Positions 1 to 11,602 of a DNA stretch of 12,474 nucleotides are shown in pieces (the stretch's first letter is position 1; every line of letters starts with the position of its first letter). The translations under genes and the position numbers were made by a program. This DNA is from Tieghemiomyces parasiticus. Its lineage: Eukaryota > Kickxellomycota > Dimargaritomycetes > Dimargaritales > Dimargaritaceae. The notes under the pieces were generated by a model. That model did no database searches. It worked only from the letters and a program-made list of their open reading frames with translations, and was not told the origin of the DNA. Location: NCBI GenBank assembly GCA_027575765.1, contig JANBPT010001203.1, positions 1 through 12,474 of the forward strand, read 5' to 3'.

Positions 1-126
1 TAGACTGTACTTGTGACTCTATACTATCCCCCTCGTCCCTCCCTGTACCCAACCGTTCCTTTATTTTACTCTACTACTTCGTCGCTACCGTATTTTCTGT
101 GCCTCCCGTCTATACTAGATCCGATC

Positions 127-132
127 AATAAA
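127..132 (+). terminator. Possible poly(A) signal of an upstream + strand gene
   Basis: AATAAA lies inside a C/T-rich stretch covering roughly the first 250 bases. In this window such pyrimidine-rich sequence follows the sense strand of genes, so these bases may be the 3' UTR and cleavage region of a + strand gene that ends before the window. No coding sequence of that gene is visible, and a single hexamer is weak evidence. Confidence 0.3.
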
Positions 133-140
133 ACGGCTAA

Positions 141-2339
141 CCTTCTTGATTGTGTTTGACATTGCCCTTACCTCCACACCCCATGCCTGGAATGGCCTGA
201 CTTGTTGGACTTTGACTTTGTAGCGGACCGCCTCCCTTTCCCCTTGAGGCCGATCCCGTAGCTAGAGCGGGCAATCACTATTTATGTTACCCAGCGCCAG
301 ATCAATGCTTCCAACGCTGACTGCACCAACCTACCGGCGGATAGTATTACATTCCATGCGCGGCGGGTGATGATAAGTTGTAAGACCATGCACAGATCAT
401 CACGGCGAACCAGGTCGCCGAAACGGTTGTCCAGAAAGGCAGGCCATTTGACATGCTTTACGGTTGTTCTCTGTGATAGGTGTGACCCTTCATAAAAAAA
501 CATTAACCAGATGAGCGCCATCTACAGTTGGAAGGAGAGGCGGGGTCGGTTCGTTTATCAGGCACTTGGGTTCACGGTAACCCTCTCTCCATTCTGGCCC
601 ATTTTATCGCGAGGAACGGACACCACTGCGCCTGATACAAGCTCTAGCGGCTGTTGGAATGTCGATTCCAAGTGGCAGTGATGGCACGTCCGCCAAATTA
701 ATCTCCTGGCTGGTCAAGCTGCCACGACTCCAGCCTGCTCAATGTTGTTTGCTTAATTAAACCCCCTGCGACTATCACTGTAACAGGGGATCGACTGTCC
801 CTCGACTCCCAATTCTCACCTTCCCACAGGCCATAAAGGCCGCCTCGTTTCAGTCCAGGTGTGAATCGACCGAACGCCAGGTCGTGACTGAATCGCCACG
901 GGTGTGTAGCGTGGTGATGCTGGACCCGCCATTCCCGGGCGACAGGCATGGCAAATGGTGGGAGGGTGACAGGGGTATTGTTTAGTTGACGCAGGGCTTC
1001 TCTACCTAGGTTTCGCTGCCCACGTCCCCCGATGTCAGTTACCTTTGCTCGTGGCTCTGTGATGGCATGCGGCGTGCTAAAATCCTACGGCACATCGTGG
1101 GTAAACCAGGACGCCGATAGCCACAACAGGACGAGCTAGGTCATTCTCCTATTATCATCACACTGCCTTCTTTGGCTCCACAGAAGGCCCAGCCTAGGCT
1201 GCTAGGCCTTAAGGCATGAACGGTATCGTGACTAGACCGTCAGACTTGCCAGGTACGTTGCCACACGCTAGGCGACATGGTTGTGTACCAGACCGGGCCT
1301 GCCCCAGCCGGTGCTTGGGCGTTAGGGACCGGTCGCTTGGAAGGCGCCACGGGGATCCAGGGGAAGTTCCAGTCGGACGGGCCAGTGGATGCATCTGCTA
1401 TGGCGGCTGCCAGCGTTGGCCTTCTAATTAATGGCCGTTTGATAGATGCTTCCAGCAAGAACTCAGAGGAGGGAAAAGCCAACGCGCCCACATACGTGTG
1501 GATCCTATACTCCCTTCCAAGGCGGGTGGTGCGAGCCCCTGACCGCTATGTCTCACGGCGAACAGAACCTGGCGCCTAGACGCCCTTCAGCAACCGTTTG
1601 ACCCATACATGTCGACTGGATAACTCCATCGGAGTGGACGTCATGGTTGACAGACCCAGCGGATGATCACTTTTCGACAAACGGGTCAATATAGCCCCTG
1701 CCGGGTGACCACTACACCCACCCCCATCCATTTTTACCCCCACAAGATACCGCTGGTGCTGGCAGGGCCAATATTCTAGGTGCGCAAAGTCGGGATAGGG
1801 CCTGAGGGACACTTCAACCGCCTTGGAATTGCCCTACGGATGGTAACAGCACCCTCTGCCGTGGCACCGGGACCCAGGCGACCGGCCGGGGGGGGGAAGT
1901 CCGGTGTGACGGCAGAGAATGGCTGGACTGCCGTATAAACGGATAGCAGACCGGTGCTGGCGTCTACAGCGTAGCTTACGGGCGGACCAGGAGGGTGAAG
2001 GCAACCAAAGGGACGGGGCCCCGCGCCAATGGCCGAGGACCGGGCTCGTGGGGATCATTTCGTGTCCATCGGCACCGTCTAACGGGCGAGAGACGGCGAT
2101 AAGCGGCTGTGGCCCCTTGCTCTCCTCCCTACAAGGCGACTTGTCCGCCGGCCATCCACTGCCATTGGCCGCTTGCATCACTGCCCCGGCCTTGGGCGGG
2201 CGGCCAATACTGGTTGCCATCTTTGAACGGGTCGAGTTAGAGTAGTTGTGGTTCCCGCTTAATCTTGCCCGCTTGCTCTGCCTCGCCACAGGACCAACCT
2301 CCCCCCCTCTACCGTCTTCCCTTCCTCACACCCGTCCTT
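141..2339. other. Long stretch with no recognisable gene
   Basis: About 2.2 kb without a coding region I can support. Open frames of 60-150 codons occur on both strands and overlap each other (for example + 1277-1579 and 1919-2245, - 1834-2289 and 1576-1812). None shows a family motif, and none can be joined to a neighbour by clear splice sites. The + frame at 1277-1579 (ATG, 100 aa) reads most like protein, but I cannot name it. A run of nine G lies at 1888-1896. I see no tRNA, no long repeat and no transposase, reverse transcriptase or integrase motif. A decayed gene or an unrecognised small gene cannot be excluded. Confidence 0.5.
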
Positions 2340-2345
2340 GGGGCC

Positions 2346-2354
2346 ATTTAAATA
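2346..2354 (+). promoter_or_regulatory. TATA-like box, distal to the NT-C2 gene
   Basis: ATTTAAATA sits at the point where the + strand becomes strongly pyrimidine-rich. It resembles the second T/A box at 2849. An ATG at 2422 follows 68 bases later and opens a reading frame of only 28 codons (stop 2506-2508). This box could therefore drive a long-leader transcript of the NT-C2 gene that carries a small upstream ORF, or an unrelated short transcript. The call rests on motif and position only. Confidence 0.28.
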
Positions 2355-2848
2355 GCGCTTCGTTCGCCGTCTCCTCGGCTGGACACCCATCTCGCCTCCT
2401 TTGAATATACATGTCTATATTATGTCCCATACCGACAGCACCTCTCTGGCCCTAATCGACCGTGTCCAGCCTTGCCCCGCCCTTACAATTCCACGGCCAA
2501 CACCCTGACCCCCCGCTTCCACTGCGTTTACTATTTAATTTAGCCACCGTCACTGCACATCCCCACTGGCCTCTTGGTTTGGCATCGTTACTGCCAACAG
2601 GACCTGCGCCTCGTCCACCTGTCCAAACACGATTTCCAGACTCCGCTGCCTTCACCGTGGTGCGTGGGTTCTTTTTCACCCCTTGTTCGCTCCGCCTCCC
2701 GCCCTTGGTCGTCTTAAGCGGGAGCTCAGATTATCACCCCACTTTTCTCAATCTTAATGAAACGACCCGACATTGCCTGCCGCCCACGCTTTTAGTCGTC
2801 ACCCCTGCCCTTTCACTACCCGCCCTCAGTCCGACGCGCGGGGGCGAG

Positions 2849-2856
2849 TATTTAAA
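2849..2856 (+). promoter_or_regulatory. TATA-like box, proximal promoter of the NT-C2 gene
   Basis: TATTTAAA is flanked by GC-rich sequence and followed by about 225 bases of very C/T-rich sequence leading to the ATG at 3082. Transcription starting some 30 bases downstream would give a leader of about 200 nt. The leader holds T-rich and CTT-rich runs around 2935-2990, common in fungal core promoters just upstream of or around transcription starts. No transcript evidence is available. Confidence 0.45.
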
Positions 2857-3081
2857 CCCCCCACTGTGCTGAACACTCTTGTGGCCGGTTCTTGACTGGA
2901 CCTACCCAGCGCCGCCACCAACCGCAACCCCGACCATTTTTTGCTCGACTCGTTCTTTTCTTTTTCACCACGTTAACCTTACCTCTTCAACTCGTCGAGT
3001 GGGTCAGCACCGCGCTCGTGCTGCTTTCCTCCGCCGCCCTAGTCCAATACCTCCATACCCTCGGGTCACTTCACCTCCACG

Positions 3082-4507
3082 ATGCAGGCCCTCTACCACT
3101 GGTTCATATCCAAGCACCGGCTGGTCGCATTCGAAGTGCGCATCACGCTGCACGAACTCATCAACGTTCCGCTCGTCAGCGGAAACTTCTTTGTCAAATG
3201 GCGTACCAAGAGTGGCACCGCCACCTCCGGCTGTACCGAACGCGCCCCTATTGCCGACCACCGCGTCGAATGGAACGCGTCGGCTCTCAAGCGCCTGGAC
3301 CTGGTCATCGGCAAGGACGGCGTTCTGGCGCCTTGCGAACTGCAGCTGTGCGTCAAGCAGGAAATGAACCAGGAGACCCCGCGTAACCTAGGCGTTTTGA
3401 CGGTTAATCTCGCCGAGTACGCCCGCGAGGGCCGGGTGACCCGGCGGTACCTGTTGCAGGAATCCAAGTCCAACTCCACCATCAAGGTAAGTCCACAGAC
3501 CAGCCTGGCCTGTCGTGCCCACCTTCGCCTATGTGGTCCCCTAATAACCCCTCCCATCGCCTACTTTGTTTAACAAAAATATTACTCTCGTGTTACATAC
3601 GCCTTACCAGCTCACGATCGACATGAAGCAGGTGGCCGGCGATACCCGGTACAAAACGTAAGCCACTCACAACATGGCAGTAGGGCCGAGGGACGGGCCA
3701 TCGTTAGTGGGCCCGATGACTCAACCGTCGGCCTACTTTAGGCGCATCACCCGGCCATGGCTAAAATCAGGCCATCCACCCATTGGTTGACCCCTTGGAC
3801 CACTGACTGTATCGAGAAGGGGGGGACAAATACCCATACTTTTTCAGCCTCTTCCCTCCTGCACGCCTTGAAGCGTACCACCGCGGCTATGGCAACCAAC
3901 AACCCCCTGCTAATCTTGACCCCTCCAACCCTCGCTACGGCCCCCACCACGCCTAGTCCCGCCCTCAAGAAGAATCAAATGGCCACCAGCCTGGCAGACC
4001 TCTCCAGCCATCCACGCTCGCACCGGTTCAAGCCACGTAAGTTCCACAGCCGAGACCGTCAGCATGTCACCGCACCCCCGCGGTATGGCCTGCTTACCCA
4101 CGCTTATTGTCCTACCCCGCGTCTCCCTCCTTTCTCCTCTCCCCGCCTGGCCCATTTTAGGCAACCGGTCGATTTACGAGGGCTCGACCGGCCACGGTCC
4201 CCGCGCCTACTCGATTTCCAAGTCTGCCTCGTCCCCATTCCTGGTAAGTACCTGTCGTGCCCAGCTGCTCAGCTTGGTGGCACCAGACACGCGTGCCCCC
4301 GGTTCCCAAAAGAGGGCGGACCAGCCCGCACGCTAACCCGATTTGCACCCCGTCGCCTTTCCACGCGCAATGTCCCTCCGCCGCCTGCCCCCCTACCAGC
4401 CCCTCGGCAATGGTCTCGCCTCGGCCTACGAGGAGCCAGCCATGGATATTATGAAGGAAATCTTCTTTCCGTCGGCAGGCAGCACCCTACGGACATCGGT
4501 CCAGTGA
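3082..4507 (+). CDS. NT-C2 domain protein (EEIG1/FAM102-like), five exons
   Basis: Exons 3082-3486, 3611-3657, 3957-4036, 4161-4243 and 4400-4507 give 240 aa. Donors are GTAAGT (three) and GTAAGC; acceptors are CAG, TAG, TAG and CAG. CTAAT or CTAAC branch-like sites precede exons 3 and 5. Residues 1-150 form the N-terminal C2 (NT-C2) domain: the start MQALYHWFISKHRLVAFEV, then INVPLVSGNFFVKW, DHRVEWN, GVLAPCEL, NLAEYAREG, RRYLLQESKSNSTIK and the exon 2 stretch LTIDMKQVAGD. Exon 3 continues as KTPALKKNQ, matching the P-P-L-K segment that follows this domain in fungal homologues. A short Ser/Arg-rich tail ends with DIMKEIF, resembling the hydrophobic I-x-x-I-F motif at the C-terminus of fungal members. 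The family is linked to membrane binding, endocytic recycling and actin; the exact role here is inferred. There is no signal peptide or membrane segment. The ATG follows a C/T-rich leader and begins at the conserved N-terminus. The family call is firm; exon 3 and 4 borders are the least certain. Confidence 0.88.
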
Positions 4508-5643
4508 CCCGCCTGTGTCGCGGTCGATGCGCCCCTGCCCGTTATCCATGGTAGTCTGACCGCCCCTATTTTGCTACTGATCTACCAGAGCCTCTGACGA
4601 TTGGCCCTCCACGCTGGACTTCCCGCAACTTCCGCCGTCCAATCTATAGCCACCATGGAGCTGCCAGCTGGCATCCCCTCACGTCCTTAATTCCATCCGT
4701 CCTGTGTTCCGCTGACACCCCACCTGACAGCCATTGTTAAAGGTGCGTGTGTGATCTCATCTCACTAGCCGCAAAATCGGTTTTCAAAATTGGGCGCTGC
4801 CGGTTACCGTACTTCTTCACCGCAGTGCTTTCGGATCGGTATGCACCCTGCGGTACCGAGCGCCCGCCACTCTCCACTCTCGACCTAACCTGCACTCCTG
4901 CTTAGCCCCCGTTGGACCTATCTGTGTATTTGTACCATCCCACTCTTGCCACATTGCTCAAAAACTAACCAGCAAAGCCATTTCCACCTTTCTAAATAAT
5001 GATTATGTCCAACTAAATATGGCCGGGTCGTCCTTCCGTTCCCCACAAAAGCCGAGGGCGCTATGTAGCTTGGAATTTTTTCGCTAAATGGGTGGCGCCA
5101 GACATGAGGATGAAGCAGGGCAGACTAGGCCCCCCCGCCCGCCTGACGGCTCGACCAGCTGGTCGTCATTGTTGGGGTTCCTTGCTGCCAGCGTGGGGCA
5201 CGCGACCTGTATTTCCCGAGGCCAGTTCTGCAACGTACTGGTGAACGAGCCCCATTTAAGGCTATGCCCCTAAGCGGCTGTGGCTTCCGTACAACGCGGG
5301 CTACTGGCAAATTTACAAAGAACGGGACAAGCAGCGTTAACCGGAGCTGGGCTGATTATTGTCGCAGTTGTCCCATCCTACATACAGCACGCGCCTCCGA
5401 ATACATGCATCCTACTCCAACCTGATTACCCCGCCATTAGCCAAACTAAGCCGGGACGCGTCTGTAAGCTGCCGTGCGAACTGGTATTGGGTACCTCTCT
5501 CTTTCTGCACGAATCCGTCTAGGTGCCTTTATCTAATGGAAAAAAAGGGTGCGAGACTGTTACAGTGCAGCTATTGTGTTCAAACAGTACTATCCCAACT
5601 GTCCCACCAGCTCATGCAGGTGAAAGACCGCCGTGCAATTGCC
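4508..5643. other. Convergent intergenic region
   Basis: This 1.1 kb gap lies between the 3' ends of the + strand NT-C2 gene and the - strand peptidase gene, so it should hold both 3' UTRs and terminators. I found no perfect AATAAA on the proper strand for either gene. Near variants exist, such as AAATAA around 4995 on + and AGATAAA around 5527 on -. Open frames of 60-96 codons (for example + 5359-5649) lack motifs and look like chance. No tRNA, repeat or mobile-element feature is visible. Confidence 0.5.
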
Positions 5644-6626
5644 CTATAGCCGACGAGCGACTAACGCTGGCCCCCCCCCCGCGCCTGCCACCGCCTGGTT
5701 AGCATGCTGGCCCAGCCAGGTAGCACACTCCAAAACGAGTTGCTGCGATTGCGCAAGGGAGAAGGGCTGGCCTTCCTGCGGGATATGGAGAAACAAGACA
5801 TTGTTGGGCCCGACTTGAGTGGGATCCTGCGCCCAGCTGCAGGCCATGGATACGTAGTAGGTGAACTCGCAGAGATATAGACCGGCATCCATAGAGGCCT
5901 GCACGAGCGGCGGATCCATCCGATGAGCCAGGACTTGGGCCAACTGCTGCGTGTCCACCCGTGTGGTGAGCAACGCTGGGATATCCGACGGTACACCAGG
6001 GAGGTCGGGGACCCGTCCGTCCGGAAGGAGCGTGCCGCGGTTGTCCCGCTTGTGGTAGCCGTGGCGGCGTGCCCGGGTCTCTACTTTGGCTCCGCCGGGG
6101 CTGCCCTGGCCGACGTGCAGGTAGTAATCGTAACCGCCTGAGCCCTCCGGGCGGGCTCGGTGTAGCTCGGGGATGATGGCCAGGATGGCCGCGTACTCGA
6201 CCGGCAGTTCACGTACGTCGAGGCGGAGACGGAATGGCGGGCCGTCCAGGGGGGTGATATCGAGCACGCGACCTTGTAGGTCCTTGACGGCCTGCCAGCT
6301 GGGGTTGGTTGGGGGGCGCGGTTCCCCGAAGGGCTGTGGAGGAGTAGGATAAGTTGGTAAAGCACAGACAAGTTGGGTGGTCAGGCTGGGGACCCAGTTG
6401 GCGAGGCGTTAACTAGGAGCAGACAGAGCCAACTTGGTCACGCAAGGGTCGGTACCGCGCGCTGGGGAGGAGGGGAGTGAGCTAGGTCCGCTACGCAGTG
6501 TCTGCGCCAGTTTTGCAATGGGGCGCTTTGCTCCGACCCCTACCAGTACACGGTGGCAATGGGCCGGGCGCCACTTACCTCGAAGCCCGTAATGAGCATG
6601 CACTTGACGGGAATCGGCTCGGTCAT
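5644..6626 (-). CDS. pcp: Pyroglutamyl-peptidase I (peptidase family C15), two exons
   Basis: Exon 1 is 6626-6579 (16 codons), then a 245 nt intron (donor GTAAGT at 6578, acceptor CACAG ending 6334), then exon 2 6333-5644. The product is 245 aa, slightly longer than the usual 200-220. C15 enzymes are soluble cytosolic cysteine peptidases that remove an N-terminal pyroglutamyl residue. The splice joins LITGFE to PFGEPRPPTNPSW, the N-terminal signature of the family. The catalytic triad is visible: Glu101 in KVETRARRHGY, Cys171 in SMDAGLYLCEFTYY and His199 in VLFLHIP. The pattern HGYHKRDNRG resembles eukaryotic members. No signal peptide is seen. The upstream - strand neighbour is the RsmH gene, whose stop lies 334 bases before this ATG, so the two are probably transcribed separately. 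In the usual PFGG motif the second glycine is Glu here. A G10 run lies in the last codons, so the final dozen residues depend on correct base calling. Confidence 0.93.
5671..5680 (-). repeat. Ten-base G homopolymer in the peptidase coding strand
   Basis: Ten consecutive C on + (G on the coding strand) fall in codons for Gly-rich residues near the C-terminus of the peptidase, 25-36 bases before its stop. Such runs are prone to polymerase slippage and base-calling error. The catalytic residues all lie upstream, so an indel here would change only the last residues. Confidence 0.9.
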
Positions 6627-6960
6627 GGTTAGCGGAGGTAACTATTCGCTAGGGTGCTGAGGCAGTAAGTAGGCGTAAAGGGGGAAGAAGTAAAGTGCAG
6701 AGAGGCCCGTCCTTATCCAACCGCAACGTAGAGTCATACCCCTCCCTTGTGTTGTGGCGCCAAAGGCGTGTGAACTCCCTGACCCTGCGAGCCAGACTAA
6801 AAGGATGAGCGTTCCCTTGCCCACCCCTTGCATACAACCACGTCCTCCTGATCATCTAAGCTTCATCAATAGGCAAATGTATCAATACTTTATGTTAAAG
6901 CCCCTGTGTCATGCTTATCCACCTGGTCCGAGCTAGCCGTGGCAAGCCCTGTCCCGGCCA
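6627..6960. other. Intergenic gap: RsmH 3' flank and peptidase promoter
   Basis: This gap separates two - strand genes. It should contain the terminator of the RsmH/METTL15 gene and the promoter of the peptidase gene. On the - strand the last 85 bases before the peptidase ATG are C/T-rich, but no clear TATA box is seen. No perfect AATAAA occurs on the - strand. The overlapping small open frames have no recognisable content. Confidence 0.5.
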
Positions 6961-9171
<2,211 letters not shown>

Positions 9172-9677
9172 GGCTAGATAGGCGAGACCGTAGCAATACG
9201 GTTGGGAGCTTGGGGGAGGCTGTGGCAAATCACTCTACCGAGGGCACGGACGAAATTTATAGGAGGAAAGGCCATGCCTGTAGCGGATCCGTTCACATGA
9301 GGCCCTGCAGTCCCCAACAAAGTTCGACCAAAGCCCGGCGTTTAACTGGATATGCAAGGGCTGGGACTTGACCCACCCATTCCGCAGAGATCGCCGGTAC
9401 GCGTCTGGCAATGAGGGGGGGGAAGGAGGGAGCCGGCTTGGTCTCGTCAGATGCAGATGGGCGGATGCCCTGCAGTCGTGTCTAGGCTTGTGCCATGAGC
9501 CCTTCCATATACTCATCTGCAGCGGTTCTCAGCATTCCGCTTTTAATGTTTTCCGCCGCGACCCATTCTTGTACCCTGTAGAATCTGCCAACACGTACCA
9601 CTAATCCCTGCCTCACATCGTCCGTCAACGACACCACCCTGGCCGCACGCTCCTCCCTAGCTTCCTAACTCGTTGCG
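9172..9677. promoter_or_regulatory. Divergent promoter region between METTL15-like and TBL1-like genes
   Basis: These 506 bases separate the start codons of two divergent genes, so promoters for both must lie here or in overlapping leaders. The METTL15 side has a TATA box on the - strand. On the TBL1 side no clear TATA is seen; the last 80 bases before its ATG are C-rich and pyrimidine-rich. The + strand turns from purine-rich to pyrimidine-rich within the interval, near 9470-9540. A run of eight G lies at 9415-9422. Small open frames across it lack motifs. Confidence 0.6.
9255..9261 (-). promoter_or_regulatory. TATA box of the METTL15-like gene
   Basis: TATAAAT on the - strand lies 84 bases upstream of the ATG at 9171. 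It is preceded on that strand by a CCTTTCCTCC tract. A start about 30 bases downstream would give a leader of roughly 50 nt. Motif and spacing support the call; there is no transcript evidence. Confidence 0.5.
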
Positions 9678-11602
9678 ATGAGTATCAGCAGCGAGGAAGT
9701 CAACTACCTAGTGCTCCGGTACCTCCGCGAATCAGGTAAGGCCTGCTCTGCATAGCTCCGGCTTCTGTCCTTGCCGGCCGACAGACACCACTATTCCGCG
9801 CTAGAAATGCTGTTCGCGAGACGGCTCCAACACTAAACCCACGCGCCTGTCCACCGTGTGCCCCGTTTATAGGTTTTAAGCACGCCGCATTCTCTTTCCA
9901 GTACGAGAGCCAGCTCGACCAGGATGCCTTCCAGGACCAACCTGTGAAACCCGGTGCCCTACTGAGCGTCCTGCAGCGCGGACTACAGTACCTGTCCTTG
10001 GAGGCTCACCTCAACGACGACGGCACGGTGCGTCCGTGTAGCGCCGAATTCCGGCTGCTCGGTGACCACGTGTGCGAAGCCGGACCGGTCAAGAAGCGCA
10101 ATGGTCGCCAGGGTTCTGACGGCCGAGTACCTAGCCCCATCCCGTCGGTTCCAGTGCGGAGCCGGCGGGAGGAGGCCCGACGGGAACCCAGCGATGGAAA
10201 ACGCACCAGCGGGGAACCGACCACCCCTACCGAACCCGCCCCGACCAGCATGGCGGTGGACTCGCGCCGGTCGGCTTCCCCGCAGCTGACCGAGCGGGAC
10301 TTGGCTAAGATGCAGCTGGATGACCCAGACGAGAAACCAGCCCCGGCCGTACCTCCCCCTGAGCGGCGTGTGGTACTCCGAGGTCATAGCGACAAGGTTT
10401 GCACCTGCGCCTGGCACCCACACGACCCGCGCCTACTCGCCACGGGATCCTACGATGCTACGGCCCGGATATGGACCGTGGATGCAGGGGAGGTCGCGAT
10501 GGAGTCGCTGCGGCTCGATCACCAACTGGCAGCTGACCAGGAGAACCCCTACGTGACGACCGTGGCCTGGGACGTAAGTGCTGAACCCAAACGGAATATC
10601 TCCTCACCGGGATACCCCCCCCTGGGCCGTTTAGGCTGGAGGAGAAGTTGGTAACCTACAGCTCCTGCCAGCACCCATTCTAATCCTGCATTATTCCTAT
10701 CATCCTCCGTCACCCACGATGTCTCCTCCCCCGTCCCTTCGATGTTGTCCTCGATCCAGCCTACTGGTGACCTCCTCGCCACGGGTGCCTTTGACGGCCA
10801 GGTTCGGCTGTGGACCCGGGCCGGCGAGCTACGGTCCGTTTTGCAGCACCACGGCGCCCCCATCCTGACGCTCAAATGGAACCCGGCCGGTGACCTGCTG
10901 GTGAGCACGAGTGTCGACGCCACCGCTGCCGTGTGGGCTGCGACAACTGGCGAGTTACGACGCGTCTATACCGCCCCCCGAGGCCCCGTGCTGGACGCGG
11001 CCTGGCTCACCAATGATATGCTGGCCGTCGGGTCAGCCGATGCGCAGGTCTATCTGCTTAGCATCACTCGCAATGATCCCCTGGCCACGTTCTCGGGCCA
11101 CGAGGGCGGGGTCAACAGCCTGCGCGCCGACCCCCGTGGTCAGTACCTGGCGTCGGGTTCCGACGACCGTACGGTGCGTATATGGTCCGTGGAAACCCGG
11201 TCTGTGGTGCACACGCTGACAGGCCACACCGGCGAGGTCTATGCCCTCGAGTGGGCTCCGAAGGCCACAACCGGCGAGGCTGACACGCTACCGCTACTGG
11301 CCACCTGCTCCGTTGATCACACGGTTCGGCTCTGGGATGCGCGGCAAGGTACCTGCCTGTTCGTCCTAGAGCGGCACACCGAACCGGTCTTTGCGCTCAG
11401 CTTTAGCCCCGACGGCAACCGCCTGGCCACCGGGACCCTCGACCGCCACGTTTACTTCTGGGACTGCACTTCGGGCCGCCTGGTGCACAGCGTCGAGTGC
11501 CCTTCCAGTATCTTCGAATTGCAGTGGGGCCAGGCGGGTGGCCGACTAGCCTGCTGCCTTGCCGACCACACGGCCCAGGTTCTGCCGGGCCCGCCGTCTT
11601 GA
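9678..11602 (+). CDS. TBL1: TBL1/TBL1XR1-like LisH-WD40 corepressor subunit, three exons
   Basis: Exons 9678-9735, 9873-10573 and 10760-11602 give 533 aa, close to animal TBL1 proteins. Introns are 137 nt (GTAAGG...TAG) and 186 nt (GTAAGT...CAG). The N-terminus MSISSEEVNYLVLRYLRES, spliced to GFKHAAFSFQYES, is the LisH motif that mediates oligomerisation. It is followed by ALLSVLQRGLQYL, matching the F-box-like stretch of TBL1. Residues about 95-185 are a Pro/Ser/Arg-rich, probably disordered linker. Eight WD repeats follow, from RGHSDKVCTCAW (about 189) to the C-terminus, including RIW, RLW and VRIW ends and GHTGEVYALEW. Intron 2 splits a repeat: VTTVAWD joins PTGDLLATGAFDG. In animals TBL1 belongs to the NCoR/SMRT-HDAC3 complex; the yeast relative Sif2 is in Set3C. 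A nuclear chromatin-corepressor role is inferred from these. The gene is divergent from the METTL15-like gene. The start is firm because the LisH begins directly after the ATG. Confidence 0.95.

Noticed and set aside
654..671. Small inverted repeat around TGGAATGTCGATTCCA
   Set aside because: The arms are only about six bases with a four-base loop and no partner feature nearby. This is within chance for 12 kb.
1537..1560. RAPDRY-like peptide resembling the linker before reverse transcriptase in copia-type elements
   Set aside because: No integrase, reverse transcriptase or RNase H motif and no terminal repeat flanks it. A six-residue match is expected by chance.
1839..1937. Short + frame with a GGGKSG stretch resembling a P-loop
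   Set aside because: The residue spacing does not fit the Walker A consensus, the frame has only 32 codons, and the Gly residues come from a G homopolymer.
2462..2872. A 136-codon + frame upstream of the NT-C2 gene
   Set aside because: It begins with GTG, is rich in Pro and Leu as expected of C/T-rich DNA, and ends across the proximal TATA-like box. It is more likely promoter and leader sequence.
3848..3956. Exon 3 of the NT-C2 gene starting after the TTTTCAG at 3847
   Set aside because: In the required phase this frame hits a TAG at 3954-3956. Using that TAG as the acceptor instead gives TPALKKNQ, which fits the family.
9172..9228. N-terminal extension of the methyltransferase to a TTG at 9228
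   Set aside because: The frame is open, but TTG starts are not expected in nuclear genes. The ATG at 9171 begins a good presequence, and the TATA box lies only 27 bases before 9228.
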